A DNA stretch of 64,000 bases, taken from Methanosarcina barkeri MS (GTDB lineage Archaea; Halobacteriota; Methanosarcinia; Methanosarcinales; Methanosarcinaceae). The position numbers and the translations under genes are program-made. How positions within the stretch are numbered: the stretch's first letter is position 1; each line of letters starts with the position of its first letter. The stretch covers positions 806,001 to 870,000 of the forward strand of contig NZ_CP009528.1 of assembly GCF_000970025.1 (NCBI RefSeq). Reading direction: 5' to 3'. Below are positions 42,968 to 53,832 of this stretch, piece after piece. The notes beneath the pieces are model-generated. The model made no database searches, was not told the origin of the DNA, and worked only from the letters and a program-made list of their open reading frames with translations.

Positions 42968-44728
42968 ATGACTTATGGTAACAAAAAAACCAGAATTTTT
43001 ATCAATTTTTATATTATTTTTCTTATCTTATTGATTTTAATTGTTATTACTCCTGTGGAAGGTGCTATTGAACAACGAGGTCCGATTGTAAATATTTCAG
43101 CCGGAGAACATACAATTCTTAATGGGGAAAATTGTCCTGGATTTTATTATTCAACTTCTACTGGTACATACTATGAGTCGTTGGAGCTTAATTTCTCTGG
43201 AGACGGGCTTATTGATACGGGAAATGCAACTTATACCTCAAAAATCAGTTATGGTTCAACGGCTTTCTTTGGGAAGAAATACAAAGTCTTTGAAAATGGG
43301 TTGATCACTGAGAACCTGGTTAGCTATGGAAGTCGTGATCTTCAACGGGGTAATGATTATGATCTAGGAAATGGCTACAAACTGGTGCTTCGGGGGGTAA
43401 ACAATGATTCTGCTCTCCTTGAACTTCAGCAAAACTCCGTCCCAGTTACCACGGAATCTCTTGAAGAAGGTTCAAAGTTCAAATTCAATGCTACAATAAA
43501 CGGTACTAAATATACAATTCTGGAAGGAACTCTTAGCCGGGTTCTTGACAGTAAGGATCCAATTGTGAGTCTCTCAAGTGTAAGCCAGTATTCGACTGCA
43601 CCGATTGAGATTAACGTTGGGGACCAGTATGGTAGTTTCGAGGTCACTGAAGCTACAGATAAAAAGATCGAATTGAAAAACAGAGTGCCTATAAGGATGC
43701 AGCCTGGAGATTATGTCACAATCCTTAAAGATTTGATTGATTTCAGAGTGGCTGATAATGTATACAGGGCATGCTCTTACAATATGACTAAAGACGTTAT
43801 CAAGTCATATCAGATAAAAGGCACCTCTTTAACTGTAAATCGCTCGGATTCTTCTTCTGACTCCTGTGTCTGGACAGCTGATTCTTTTGGTATGCTCTAT
43901 TATGATCTTGAAAACAATTTCAGTACAGAAAGGCTTGAACTTAATCTTAATGCTGAAGACGACTGGATTCCGGAAGGAGGTCTGGTTTATGAATCCTCGC
44001 CTGTCAAGGTTCCATACAAAAACCCGGAGATGAGGAATTATGGGGAAAATGCTTTTGATGGCGGATATTCTGTGCTTGGATGGGATGGTGAAAAATATGC
44101 ATATCTTGGAGACGATCAGGGAATTGTAAATGTCCTTATGGATGATAACAATAGCAGATGTCTCTATTCCGGTGACGAATGGGACCTTGGTGAAGGATAT
44201 ACCCTGAGAGTAGATGATATAGAGTGGGATAAGGTCCATCTGACAGTTTTGAGAAATAATGCTACTGTTTACTCAAGCATAATATCTCCAGGGAAGTCAG
44301 CTGATCTGGGTACACATACTTTCCTGTACAATAAGACAATAAATGGTATTGACGTCCCCCTCTTTTCCATATATGTGAATAATGTCCTGGAGGGAAACGG
44401 ACGCTCTGGTGTAAGCCTAAAATACCCACTACATTTTTCCGAAAGCCCTCTTGAAATAAAAGTAGGGGATACTTTTGGGGCACTTACTGTTGTTGAAACT
44501 TCCCCTAAAATCCGGCTTGAAAATGAAAATGCTCTCAATTTTGGTTCGGACCTTGAGGTTACGGAAGCAATCCACCTTGGGTCTTTTGAAAAGGAAACAG
44601 GAGGAAATCTCAATGTTACCTTTTTCCCCTTCATGAATAAGGTGGAAAAGGTAGATTCTGTTCTTCCTACAGTCACTCAGTGGACGATTCCGACAATGAG
44701 TGTTGAAGAATATCTTCTTGGAAACTAA
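42968..44728 (+). CDS. Second S-layer-domain protein, without membrane anchor
   Basis: The 586-residue protein has a signal peptide (FLILLILIVITPVEGA) and two S-layer-type domains, the first starting EQRGPIVNISAG near residue 34 and the second near residue 285 with SLTVNRSD. The parts GNDYDLGNGYKLVLRGV and DEWDLGEGYTLRVDDIEW match the S-layer family. It differs from the main S-layer protein at 5557: it lacks the Thr-rich stalk, PGF motif and C-terminal helix, ending in VEEYLLGN. It may be bound to another envelope component or released. I prefer ATG 42968 to the TTG at 42935, since it gives a normal-length signal. The chelatase gene follows by 21 bases. Confidence 0.85.
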   Translation: MTYGNKKTRIFINFYIIFLILLILIVITPVEGAIEQRGPIVNISAGEHTILNGENCPGFYYSTSTGTYYESLELNFSGDGLIDTGNATYTSKISYGSTAFFGKKYKVFENGLITENLVSYGSRDLQRGNDYDLGNGYKLVLRGVNNDSALLELQQNSVPVTTESLEEGSKFKFNATINGTKYTILEGTLSRVLDSKDPIVSLSSVSQYSTAPIEINVGDQYGSFEVTEATDKKIELKNRVPIRMQPGDYVTILKDLIDFRVADNVYRACSYNMTKDVIKSYQIKGTSLTVNRSDSSSDSCVWTADSFGMLYYDLENNFSTERLELNLNAEDDWIPEGGLVYESSPVKVPYKNPEMRNYGENAFDGGYSVLGWDGEKYAYLGDDQGIVNVLMDDNNSRCLYSGDEWDLGEGYTLRVDDIEWDKVHLTVLRNNATVYSSIISPGKSADLGTHTFLYNKTINGIDVPLFSIYVNNVLEGNGRSGVSLKYPLHFSESPLEIKVGDTFGALTVVETSPKIRLENENALNFGSDLEVTEAIHLGSFEKETGGNLNVTFFPFMNKVEKVDSVLPTVTQWTIPTMSVEEYLLGN

Positions 44729-44749
44729 AAGATATACTGAGGTTAAACC

Positions 44750-46816
44750 ATGAAAAACCATAACGTTATTGTTTACCCTTTTACTGCAATAGTAGGGCAA
44801 GAGAAAATGAAGAAAGCTCTGATCCTGAACGCTATAAATCCAAAAGTTGGAGGAGTTCTGATCAGGGGTGAAAAAGGTACTGCCAAATCAACAGCTGTCC
44901 GGGCCCTTGCCAATCTCCTACCTGAAATACAGGTAGTTGAAGGCTGTAAATACCGCTGCGATCCTAATGATGTAAATGCAATGTGTGAAGAATGCTTGGA
45001 AAAGGTAAAAGCTGGGACTCTTAAGAGTTCTTCTATAAAAATGAAGGTTGTGGACCTGCCTGTAAGTGCCACCGAAGACCGCGTTGTAGGAACTCTTGAT
45101 ATCGAACATGCTATCAAGAAAGGAGAAAAACGCTTTGAGCCTGGTGTACTTGCTTATGCTCACAGGGGTATCCTGTACGTGGATGAGATTAATCTTCTGG
45201 ATGACCATCTTGTAGATGTACTCCTCGATTCAGCAGCAATGGGAGTAAACACTGTTGAAAGAGAAGGAATTTCTTTCTCTCACCCTGCGAATTTTGTGCT
45301 TGTAGGCACCATGAACCCTGAAGAAGGAGAACTTCGACCTCAATTACTTGACCGTTTCGGTTTATGTGTAGATATAAAGGGAATCATGGATGTAGCCAGA
45401 CGAGTGGAACTTATCAAATACAGGCTCAGCTATGAAACCGATCCTAAAGCTTTTGCAGCAGGCTGGCAGGCTGCAGAGTCCGAGCTTTGTGAACAGATTA
45501 TTCTGGCGCAGAAATTACTTCCTGAAGTGAAGATCTCAGACAGCATGCTTGAATTGATCAGCCAGATCTGTGTTGATATGGGGGTTGATGGGCACAGGGC
45601 AGACATCACAATGATGAAAACCTCAATCACACTTGCAGCTTTTTACGGCAGGACTGAGGTTCTTGAAGAGGATGTAAAAGAAGCTGCAGAATTAGTCCTT
45701 CCTCACCGTATGCGCAGAAAACCGTTTGATAATTATTCTGATAAGCAGGATAAACTCGACGAGAGTATAGAGAAACAAAGGGAAAAGAAAAAGGAAAAAG
45801 AAAAGGAAAAAGAAAAAAATAAAAACGAACAGCAAAAAAAAGAGCATAACGAGCAGTCAGGAAAAGAACAGGCCCTTTCCGAAGAGCAGAAATCAGATAA
45901 CCCAGAGGACAGCACCGGGGAACAACCGGATGCTTCCTCAGAAACTATTTTTGCAACAGGAGAGAGTTACCAGATAAAGCAATTTTCTCCTGATTTTCGC
46001 AGAGAGAACCGAAATGGATCAGGTCGGCGCAGCAAAACCCTGACGAAATCCACACAGGGCAGGTATATTAAGAGTAAAATCCCAGAGGAGAAAACAACGG
46101 ATCTTGCTTTTGATGCTACCCTGAGGGCAGCTGCACCTTATCAGCTTGTAAGGGAAAAAAACGGAAACTCCATAGTCATTCATGAATCGGATTTCAGGCA
46201 AAAAGTCCGTGAGAAAAAGATAGGAAACCTTGTACTCTTTGTTGTGGATGCTAGCGGTTCAATGGGGGCTCAGCAGCGGATGGTAGCTTCTAAAGGTGCA
46301 GTTCTTTCAATGTTGATGGACGCCTACCAGAAACGTGATAAAGTGGGACTTATTGCTTTTAAGGGGACAGGAGCAGAGTTGTTGCTGCCACCAACTTCCA
46401 GTGTGGAAATGGCACAAAAATATCTGGAGGAACTGCCAACCGGGGGAAAGACCCCCCTTTCCCATGGGCTGATGAAAGGCTATGAAACCATACATGCAGA
46501 ACTCCGACGTGACCCTGATACCTGTCCTTTTATGGTTCTGATCTCTGACGGAAGGGCAAATGTCAGTATGAATGGTGAAGCTCCTCTCCAGGAATCAAAA
46601 ACAATAGCTTCCATGTTTAGAAAGGAATGCATACAATCTGCAGTTATTGATACGGAAAGCAGCATTATTAAATTCGGGCTTGCTCAGGAAATTTCCAATG
46701 CGCTTGGAGCCAAATATCTTGCACTTGAGGACTTGAAGGCAGATTCAATAGTTGAAGCTGTTCGATCTTCAGCTCCTTTTGAATTTTCAGTTCCTTCAGC
46801 CAACTTTTCAAGTTGA
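44750..46816 (+). CDS. Fused ChlI-ChlD type chelatase subunit
   Basis: The 688-residue protein fuses the ATPase and scaffold subunits of Mg/Co chelatases. The ChlI-like part (1-325) has Walker [20 protein letters not shown], Walker [21 protein letters not shown] and sensor [21 protein letters not shown] Lys/Glu-rich hinge at about 340-400 follows. The C-terminal von Willebrand A domain has the metal site [18 protein letters not shown] near residue 500. It should load metal with CobN, whose gene lies on the opposite strand. Four Cys in CKYRC and CEEC near residues 68-86 form an insertion that may bind zinc. Confidence 0.93.
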   Translation: MKNHNVIVYPFTAIVGQEKMKKALILNAINPKVGGVLIRGEKGTAKSTAVRALANLLPEIQVVEGCKYRCDPNDVNAMCEECLEKVKAGTLKSSSIKMKVVDLPVSATEDRVVGTLDIEHAIKKGEKRFEPGVLAYAHRGILYVDEINLLDDHLVDVLLDSAAMGVNTVEREGISFSHPANFVLVGTMNPEEGELRPQLLDRFGLCVDIKGIMDVARRVELIKYRLSYETDPKAFAAGWQAAESELCEQIILAQKLLPEVKISDSMLELISQICVDMGVDGHRADITMMKTSITLAAFYGRTEVLEEDVKEAAELVLPHRMRRKPFDNYSDKQDKLDESIEKQREKKKEKEKEKEKNKNEQQKKEHNEQSGKEQALSEEQKSDNPEDSTGEQPDASSETIFATGESYQIKQFSPDFRRENRNGSGRRSKTLTKSTQGRYIKSKIPEEKTTDLAFDATLRAAAPYQLVREKNGNSIVIHESDFRQKVREKKIGNLVLFVVDASGSMGAQQRMVASKGAVLSMLMDAYQKRDKVGLIAFKGTGAELLLPPTSSVEMAQKYLEELPTGGKTPLSHGLMKGYETIHAELRRDPDTCPFMVLISDGRANVSMNGEAPLQESKTIASMFRKECIQSAVIDTESSIIKFGLAQEISNALGAKYLALEDLKADSIVEAVRSSAPFEFSVPSANFSS

Positions 46817-47045
46817 AGGGACTTGTCAATAGAAGTTCTCAATATCTTGAATTATAGGGTTATGGCCTGTTAGTCTTTACTTTTTTGTTTTATCTTTCTT
46901 ATCTTACTATGTCTTTCTGCAGTTGATTCCTCTTCCTTTGTGGTTCTGAAAGCGGGCATATACTTATAATATTACTCTTAATAATGATTAGTTACAGAAC
47001 CTAGTTACAGAACCCAAATTAAGCATTTTACAGGGAGTCTTGGTA

Positions 47046-48311
47046 ATGACTGATGATCTGAAATCTGTTTATCACTTGTTTAACCCCGAAAAAGCACTTT
47101 TTGACGAGGAACTGAAGAAATACTATGTTGAAATTGGGGAAAACGAGACACGAATTTCAAAGCTTAAGACACGCCTGGAGCTGGGACTGGAGACCGGAGA
47201 ACACATTAAAATTCTGTTCACTGGTCATAGGGGTTCAGGAAAATCAACTGCTTTAAACAGACTTGTTTCACATTTAAGTGATCAGTTTTTCGTTGTAAAT
47301 TATAACGTTATGAAATTACTAGATCTTAACGATATCAATTATACTGATGTACTTCTTTCTATTCTCGCACAACTGATTGAAAACTCTAAGGTAAATAAAA
47401 TATTTCTCAAAAGCGATTTAGTTGAGCGAGCGAACAAATGGGGTCAGACAATAACTGAACATCTGATTTCTAATACAAAGGAAGGTCTTGGTATTGGAGT
47501 TGGCTTGCCTGCTCTTATCAATATTTTCACATGGATGAAAAACGAAACGGAGACCAGAAAAGAAATTCGAAAAGAAATCGGTCCTCGAGTTTCAGAATTA
47601 ATCAGCATCATCAATGATATTGTTGCTGAAATCGAATGTACCGGAAAGCAAGTGCTTGTAATTATTGATAATCTGGAAAAATCAGATCCTGACAAAGCCC
47701 TGGATTTATTTGGGAATCATGGTACGCAGCTATCTCAGCCAATATGCAATATCATATACACTTTTCCTATTTCATTAAAAAGTTCGGACAGATTTACACA
47801 GATCCGTCTGAATTTCAGCGACGATATCATGTATCCCAATATCAAAGTCCATGAACCAGATGGTAGTGTGAACCGGGAATCAAAAGAGCGTGCGCTCATG
47901 AAAGAGATCGTCGCAAAAAGGGTGAATTCTAACCTTTTTGAATCTGAAGCCCTTGAATATATTATTGATATGAGCGGGGGAGTTCTGAGAGACTACATCA
48001 GAATTATTCGAGATTCGGCTGTCACTGCCCTTACGAGAGGAAAAACGGTTATTGATAAGGCTGTTGCAGAAGAAGTGGTCAATGATCTCAAGAATACTTT
48101 TCAGGCTCAGCTAAGCGATGAAGACTATGACGTTCTTCTTGAAGTTTCCCGTTCCAAAAGTATAAAACGGGATCAGGGTCTTGTAGGCCTGCTTCACAAT
48201 CTGAGCGTCCTGGAATATACAAACGGGAGAAATTGGTGTGACCTGCATCCCATTGTCCGTACCATTCTTGAAGAGAAACATTTGCTACAGCAGAATGCAA
48301 GTAGCGATTAA
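47046..48311 (+). CDS. P-loop AAA-type ATPase paired with TPR protein
   Basis: The 421-residue protein contains Walker A FTGHRGSGKSTALNRL near residue 55 and Walker B QVLVIIDNLEKSDP near residue 208, followed by a sensor-like IIYTFPISL. The C-terminal 120 residues look like a winged-helix domain. The architecture resembles Orc/Cdc6-like or STAND-type ATPases (AAA_16 class). ATG 47046 is chosen because GGGAG lies eight bases before it; TTG 47040 is too close. The TPR protein gene follows by 118 bases in the same direction. A role in signalling or conflict is possible. Confidence 0.8.
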   Translation: MTDDLKSVYHLFNPEKALFDEELKKYYVEIGENETRISKLKTRLELGLETGEHIKILFTGHRGSGKSTALNRLVSHLSDQFFVVNYNVMKLLDLNDINYTDVLLSILAQLIENSKVNKIFLKSDLVERANKWGQTITEHLISNTKEGLGIGVGLPALINIFTWMKNETETRKEIRKEIGPRVSELISIINDIVAEIECTGKQVLVIIDNLEKSDPDKALDLFGNHGTQLSQPICNIIYTFPISLKSSDRFTQIRLNFSDDIMYPNIKVHEPDGSVNRESKERALMKEIVAKRVNSNLFESEALEYIIDMSGGVLRDYIRIIRDSAVTALTRGKTVIDKAVAEEVVNDLKNTFQAQLSDEDYDVLLEVSRSKSIKRDQGLVGLLHNLSVLEYTNGRNWCDLHPIVRTILEEKHLLQQNASSD

Positions 48312-48429
48312 TTCTACTTTTGTTAATTTATATTCTGGTGGGGAAAGTAAACGGATTTTGTATTTATCAAATTTGCATTACAAAAAATAAATGAAACCAA
48401 TGTTATAGGCCTTCAAAAGAGGTGTGAAT

Positions 48430-50913
48430 ATGGAGCTTGAACCTGAACATCTTTACAAACTGGATAAACTGGTCACTCTCCTAAGTATCTCAGAAGACCT
48501 TTCAATTGTGTTTGTGCGCTGCAATGAACCAGTTCTCTGCAATGCGCTCTATACGGAGACTGTTAAAAGGCTGGAAGGCGAACTTTTTATTTATGATATC
48601 AACATGAGTGAGTCTTCTCCTGATCTTTTGAAGTTGCTAAACGAGGCGAAAGCATCGGAATTATATACTCAAAACATAAAAGGAAATAAAAAGGTAGCAT
48701 TCTTCGTTTTTGGATTAGATAAAGCAATAGAGAAAAAGACCAGTGAGGGAAAATCTGAAGCGCTTCTTCTTTTGAATATGATGCGAGAGCGCTTTCTGAC
48801 CATTGAAAATCCTGTAATAATCTGGATTAACAGTATTTCTCTTTCAAAAATCCTCAAAGAAGCGCCGGATTTTTTTTCCTGGCGTACCACTGTCCTTGAA
48901 TTTGACATGAAAAAAGAAGAAGTTGTAAGAGCAGCTATTGATTTTGGTGACACGGAGCTTGAATCCTTAAGCAAAAAGGAACTTGAAGACAGGTGGGAGT
49001 ATTACTCTCGCCTATTGAAGGAATATCACGAAAAAGGAACAATTGATTCTCAAAAGTTTGCTTACTGGAATTACAAGCTTGGAATGATTAAATTGCTCAG
49101 AGGCTATTCTAAAGAAGCGATAACCTATTTTCAAGAATCTCTTAAAATTTCCCGGCAGATAGGGGATCGTCGTGGAGAATGCGCAGTCCTTGGAAAACTT
49201 GGGAATGCCTGTAGTGACGTTGGCGAAGTGAAAAAAGCTATTGAATATTATGAGCGTGCTCTTTTTATTTCACATGAAGTCGGTGATCAACACAGTGATG
49301 GAGTACTTCTTGGCAACCTTGGTAGTTCCTACCTCCATCTCGGTGAAGTTACTAAAGCTATCGAATATTATGAGCAGGCTCTTCTAATTTCTCGAAAAAT
49401 TGGAGATCGGCGTGGAGAAGGAATAAATCTTGGCAACCTTGGTAGTTCCTACCTCCATCTTGGTGAAGTTACTAAAGCTATTAAATATTATGAGCAGGCT
49501 CTTGTAGTTTCTCGAGAAATTGGTGATCGACGCAATGAGGGTGGGCTCCTTAGCAACCTTGGTAGTTCCTACTTCCATCTAGGTGAAGTTACTAAAGCTA
49601 TCGAATATTATGAGCAGGCTCTTTTAATTTCTCGAGAAATTGGTGATCGACGCGCAGAAGGAAATAATCTTGGCAACCTAGGTAGTTCTTATCATTCTCT
49701 TGGCGAAGTTACTAAAGCCATCGAATATTATGAGCAGGCTCTTGTAGTTTCGCGAGAAACTGGCGATCTGAATGGGGAGGAAAATCATCTTGGTAACCTT
49801 GCTAGTTTCTATTATTATCTTGGTGAGATGAAGAAGGCTCTTGGATATTATGAACAGGCTCTTTTAATTTCGCGTAAAATTGGTGATCGACGTGGTGAAG
49901 AAACTCACCTTGGTAACCTTGGTAACGCTTTGCGAAATCTTGGTGAAGTCACCAAGGCTATTGAATATTATGAACAGGCTCTTTTAATTTCACGTGAAAT
50001 TGGTGATAAGCGTGGAGAAGAAAATCATCTTGGTAGGCTTGGGGTTGCCTATAGTGATCTTGGTGAGATGAAGAAGGCTCTCGGATATTACGAACAGGCT
50101 CTTTTAATTTCACGTGAAATTGGCGATCGGCGTGGTGAAGAAACTCACCTTGGCGACCTCGGTAATATCTATAATGATCTTGGTGAAATTGCTAAAGCTA
50201 TTGAATGTTATGAGCAGGCTCTTTTAATTTCACGTGAAATTGGTGACCGACACGGAGAAGGAAGTCATCTGAATAACCTTGGTAACTCTTACTATCGTCT
50301 TGGTGAAATCAAGAAAGCTATTGAATATTATGAACAGGCTCTTTTAATTTCACGTGAAGTAGGTGATCGACATGGGGAAGGAAACCGGCTTGGAAATCTA
50401 GGCAACGCATACGAAGATCTTGGTGAATTTACTAAAGCGATTAAATATTATCAGCAGGCACTTGCAATTTCAAAAAAAACTGGATATCGGCGTGGGGAAG
50501 GACACCACCTTTGCAACATTGGTACTTCATACAGCAATCTTGGTGAATTCACTAAATCTATCGAATATTACGAGCAAGCTCTTATTATCTCTCAGGAAAT
50601 TGGTGATAGGCGCAACGAAGAATCAATTCTTGGTAATCTTGGTAGTTCCTATGGTTCTCTTGGTGAAATAAATAAAGCATTTGGATATTTTGAGCGAGCT
50701 CTTTCAATTTCGCGAGAAGTTGGTGATCGACACGGGGAAGCCAGATGGCTTTGCAATCTTGGCGTTATTTATCTGCAATTTGGTGACCTAAATAAAGCAA
50801 TTGAATTTCTCGAAATGTCTCTTCTAATAGGCAAAGAACTCAAAGATCCTATAATAATTGATTTGTGTGAACACCAATTAAACTCTCTTAAAAAACAAGT
50901 AAATAAAATTTAA
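48430..50913 (+). CDS. TPR protein with degenerate P-loop-like head
   Basis: The 827-residue protein has a globular N-terminal region (1-200) and then TPR repeats. The head has strand-helix patterning of a P-loop NTPase (SIVFVRCNEPVLCNALYTET, KVAFFVFGLDKAI, PVIIWINSISLSKIL) but no Walker A or B acidic residues, so it is probably a binding module. Fourteen 40-residue repeats of the GDRRGEGNNLGNLGSSY type fill residues 245-804. I chose ATG 48430, with AGAGGTG upstream. With the ATPase gene just before it, a two-component STAND-like machine is plausible. No effector domain is visible. Confidence 0.85.
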   Translation: MELEPEHLYKLDKLVTLLSISEDLSIVFVRCNEPVLCNALYTETVKRLEGELFIYDINMSESSPDLLKLLNEAKASELYTQNIKGNKKVAFFVFGLDKAIEKKTSEGKSEALLLLNMMRERFLTIENPVIIWINSISLSKILKEAPDFFSWRTTVLEFDMKKEEVVRAAIDFGDTELESLSKKELEDRWEYYSRLLKEYHEKGTIDSQKFAYWNYKLGMIKLLRGYSKEAITYFQESLKISRQIGDRRGECAVLGKLGNACSDVGEVKKAIEYYERALFISHEVGDQHSDGVLLGNLGSSYLHLGEVTKAIEYYEQALLISRKIGDRRGEGINLGNLGSSYLHLGEVTKAIKYYEQALVVSREIGDRRNEGGLLSNLGSSYFHLGEVTKAIEYYEQALLISREIGDRRAEGNNLGNLGSSYHSLGEVTKAIEYYEQALVVSRETGDLNGEENHLGNLASFYYYLGEMKKALGYYEQALLISRKIGDRRGEETHLGNLGNALRNLGEVTKAIEYYEQALLISREIGDKRGEENHLGRLGVAYSDLGEMKKALGYYEQALLISREIGDRRGEETHLGDLGNIYNDLGEIAKAIECYEQALLISREIGDRHGEGSHLNNLGNSYYRLGEIKKAIEYYEQALLISREVGDRHGEGNRLGNLGNAYEDLGEFTKAIKYYQQALAISKKTGYRRGEGHHLCNIGTSYSNLGEFTKSIEYYEQALIISQEIGDRRNEESILGNLGSSYGSLGEINKAFGYFERALSISREVGDRHGEARWLCNLGVIYLQFGDLNKAIEFLEMSLLIGKELKDPIIIDLCEHQLNSLKKQVNKI
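49162..50841 (+). repeat. 120-bp repeat array coding 14 TPR units
   Basis: Fourteen in-frame 120-bp units code the TPR array. Neighbouring units share long identical stretches such as CTTGGTGAAGTTACTAAAGC and TATTATGAGCAGGCTCTT, suggesting recent duplication or gene conversion within the array. Confidence 0.9.
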
Positions 50914-51033
50914 TTTCTTTTTCTGAAATTCTTCTCTCTCTATTAAGTTTTCAACCTCTTTTTTTCTTTATATATGTACTGTTTTTTTTCAAAAACACAA
51001 CAAAAGATATATGTCTATCTAAAAACGTAAACC

Positions 51034-53832
51034 ATGCCTATGGATTTCCAGATCTTGGATGCAGACTATGAAGTCATTAATGACAGCAGCCCTGTAATCC
51101 GCCTCTTTGGCAGGGGAGCGGACGGGAAGAGCGTTTGCTGTTTTGTTCCCGATTTTGAACCTTATTTTTATCTCAAGGCGTCTGGAGACCTTAATACCGT
51201 AGCCAGGCTTGTCGAAGAGACTTTCACGCAAGTTAAAAAAGTAGAAATTGTTGAAAAATTCGAGCCTATTGGGTATCAGAAAACAAAAACAAAGATGCTC
51301 AGGGTTACTACCCACTTGCCCAGAGAGGTGCCCGAGATCAGGGACGAGATTCTGAAGCTTCAGGAAGTACTGAAGGCTGAAGGCAAATGGGAAGTCTATG
51401 AGACTGATATTCTCTTCAGAAATCGTTTTTTAATTGATAAAGATCTTGGAGGTATGGTCTGGGTATCTGCAGAAGGGGGATCCGTTGACCCTGCAAAATA
51501 TATCCGTACAAATGGTTCAGGAAATTCTCGCTGTGAAAAGTTTACATGTGATACTTCAATCCTTGCATCCGGGTTCAATAAAGTTGAAAATCTGACTCTC
51601 GCCCCACTGAAGTATCTGGCTTTTGATATTGAATGCCTGCCTCTTGATGGAGGAATGCCTTCTCCTGAGGTTTCCCCCATAATCATGATCAGCTTTTCTT
51701 TTGAGCCTGAGTATAAAGGACATAAAACCCTTGTGCTTCTGGCAAAACCTGTGGAAGGTCTGAATTCCGATGTCTGGTCTTACACGGACGAGACTGAAAT
51801 GCTAAATCAGTTTTTCGAGATCTTCTGCGATTATGACCCTGACATTGTAATTGGATATAATCACCAGGATTTCGATATTCCTTACATAACGGATAGAGTA
51901 AAAACTCTGGTTTCAGAAGGGAAAGCAATAAACCCTGTTGTTGGCCGGGACGGCAGCAAAATAGGTTACAGAAAATTCGGGCTTATTACCCGCACCGAAA
52001 TGAAGGGCCGGGTGGTTGTGGATGCACTTCCTCTGGTAAGAAGAGCTTTCAGTCTGAAGCAGTACACCCTGCGAGCGGTTTCAAAGGAACTCCTGAGCCG
52101 TGAAAAACTGGATGTTCCCCCTCTTGAAATGGAAGAGTACTGGCTCGATAAAGGGGAAAAATTCAAAAAATTCGTTGACTATTCACGCAGGGACGCAGAG
52201 CTTGCCCTGGAACTTATTCTTAATTTAAGACTCCTTGACAAATATGTGGCCCTTGCCCAGGTAAGCGGAAGTCTGCTTCAGGAAGTTGTTGATGGAGGCC
52301 AGACTTCGATGGTTGAAACGCTTCTTCTCAAAGAGTTCGGGCTCCGCGATAGAGTTCTCCTTCCAAAGCCTGATGATGGAGTTTCAGCCGAGAGATATGC
52401 AATGAGTTCCGACCTCAAGGGTGGGGAAGTACTGGAACCTAAAAAAGGCCTTCTGGAAAATGTGCTTATTCTTGACTACAAGTCTCTTTACCCAACTATA
52501 ATGATGGCACATAACCTGTGCTATACTACAGTAGTTACGGGTGACAGGTCAGATGGTGTGACCATTAGACCTCCGTCGGGAGGAGAGTTTGTGCCTTCCG
52601 AGGTTTACAAGGGAATCGTGCCTTCTATTCTCGAAGATTTGCTTAACAAGAGGACAAAGACAAAGAAACGGATGAGGGGAGCCTCTAATGAAAATGAGTA
52701 TAGAGTACTTGATGCTACTCAACTCGCCTTGAAAATCCTGTTAAACAGTTTTTATGGTTATTCCGGATATGCCAGGGCAAGGCTCTACAGCCTGACTCTT
52801 GCAAATGCCGTAACCAGCTTTGGAAGAAGCAATATTCTCAATACGCGGGAAATTATTAACAGCACTATCGGAAAAATAATTCTCAGGAATAAAACAGCTC
52901 TACTCCTTGATGAAGCAGGAAAACTTTCTCCCCCGGATAGAGTAGTTGAACTGTCGGTTGCCTACGGAGATACTGACAGTGTTTTTGTCCACTGTAAATC
53001 CAGCGGAGATCTCTCTCTTGAAGAGGTTAGCCTTATAGGTAACAGGCTTGCAAATATCGTTTCTGTGTCTTTGCCTGACCCGATGGAACTTGAATTTGAG
53101 TCGATTGCTAAGCGTGCCCTTCTTATTGCAAAGAAACGCTATGCTCTCTGGTTTTTTGAGCCAAAAAATTCAGGTTGGGAAGATAAGATTAAGGTTAAAG
53201 GCATGGAAACCGTCCGAAGAGACTGGTGCGAATTAACCTCGATAACTCTCAATAGAGTTCTTGAGCTTGTGTTGATAGAAGGTGATGTTGACCAGGCTGT
53301 GGAATATGTCCGCCAGATAGTCAGCAAGGTCCGGAATCTCGATCCTGCAAAAGACTCCGAGATCGTCGAAAGCCTTGTTCTCACACGCACTCTTACAAGG
53401 AAAATTGAAAGTTATAAAAACAAGCAGCCTCACCTTACAGTTGCTGAAAATCTGAAAAAAAGGACTGGGGTTGTACCTTCTATAGGAACAAGAATACCTT
53501 TTGTCATTACCGCAGGAAAAGGACTCTTTGTTGACCGGGCTGAAGATCCAGACTATGTAAGGGAGAACAATATCTCTATAGATGTCGATTATTATATTAA
53601 GAAGCAGATACTCCCTCCAGTGGAACGCATTCTTGAGGTTTTCGGGGTTAAGATGTCTTCACTTGACTTTGATTCCAAACAAAAAGGACTATTTGATTTT
53701 GAAGCTAAGAAGCCTGAAGTAAAGAAACAGGAAAAACCCTCTTCAGAAAAGGAAAGTAAGGTAAAGGTTCAGGAACAGAATTTATGCGAGAAGAATGGGC
53801 ATGCATCTCAGAGTTCTCTCTTTGATTTTTGA
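51034..53832 (+). CDS. polB: Family B DNA polymerase I
   Basis: The 932-residue replicative polymerase shows the 3'-5' exonuclease motifs FDIECLP near residue 200, YNHQDFDIPY and YSRRDAELALEL, then the polymerase motifs DYKSLYPTIMMAHN near residue 485, KILLNSFYGYSGYARARLYS near residue 568, and YGDTDSVFV near residue 646. The order and spacing fit archaeal PolB. Two PCNA-binding-like motifs are near the C-terminus: KQKGLFDFEAKK and the terminal QSSLFDF. No ribosome-binding site is evident before the ATG; a TATA element near 50965-50973 would give a short leader. Confidence 0.97.
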   Translation: MPMDFQILDADYEVINDSSPVIRLFGRGADGKSVCCFVPDFEPYFYLKASGDLNTVARLVEETFTQVKKVEIVEKFEPIGYQKTKTKMLRVTTHLPREVPEIRDEILKLQEVLKAEGKWEVYETDILFRNRFLIDKDLGGMVWVSAEGGSVDPAKYIRTNGSGNSRCEKFTCDTSILASGFNKVENLTLAPLKYLAFDIECLPLDGGMPSPEVSPIIMISFSFEPEYKGHKTLVLLAKPVEGLNSDVWSYTDETEMLNQFFEIFCDYDPDIVIGYNHQDFDIPYITDRVKTLVSEGKAINPVVGRDGSKIGYRKFGLITRTEMKGRVVVDALPLVRRAFSLKQYTLRAVSKELLSREKLDVPPLEMEEYWLDKGEKFKKFVDYSRRDAELALELILNLRLLDKYVALAQVSGSLLQEVVDGGQTSMVETLLLKEFGLRDRVLLPKPDDGVSAERYAMSSDLKGGEVLEPKKGLLENVLILDYKSLYPTIMMAHNLCYTTVVTGDRSDGVTIRPPSGGEFVPSEVYKGIVPSILEDLLNKRTKTKKRMRGASNENEYRVLDATQLALKILLNSFYGYSGYARARLYSLTLANAVTSFGRSNILNTREIINSTIGKIILRNKTALLLDEAGKLSPPDRVVELSVAYGDTDSVFVHCKSSGDLSLEEVSLIGNRLANIVSVSLPDPMELEFESIAKRALLIAKKRYALWFFEPKNSGWEDKIKVKGMETVRRDWCELTSITLNRVLELVLIEGDVDQAVEYVRQIVSKVRNLDPAKDSEIVESLVLTRTLTRKIESYKNKQPHLTVAENLKKRTGVVPSIGTRIPFVITAGKGLFVDRAEDPDYVRENNISIDVDYYIKKQILPPVERILEVFGVKMSSLDFDSKQKGLFDFEAKKPEVKKQEKPSSEKESKVKVQEQNLCEKNGHASQSSLFDF

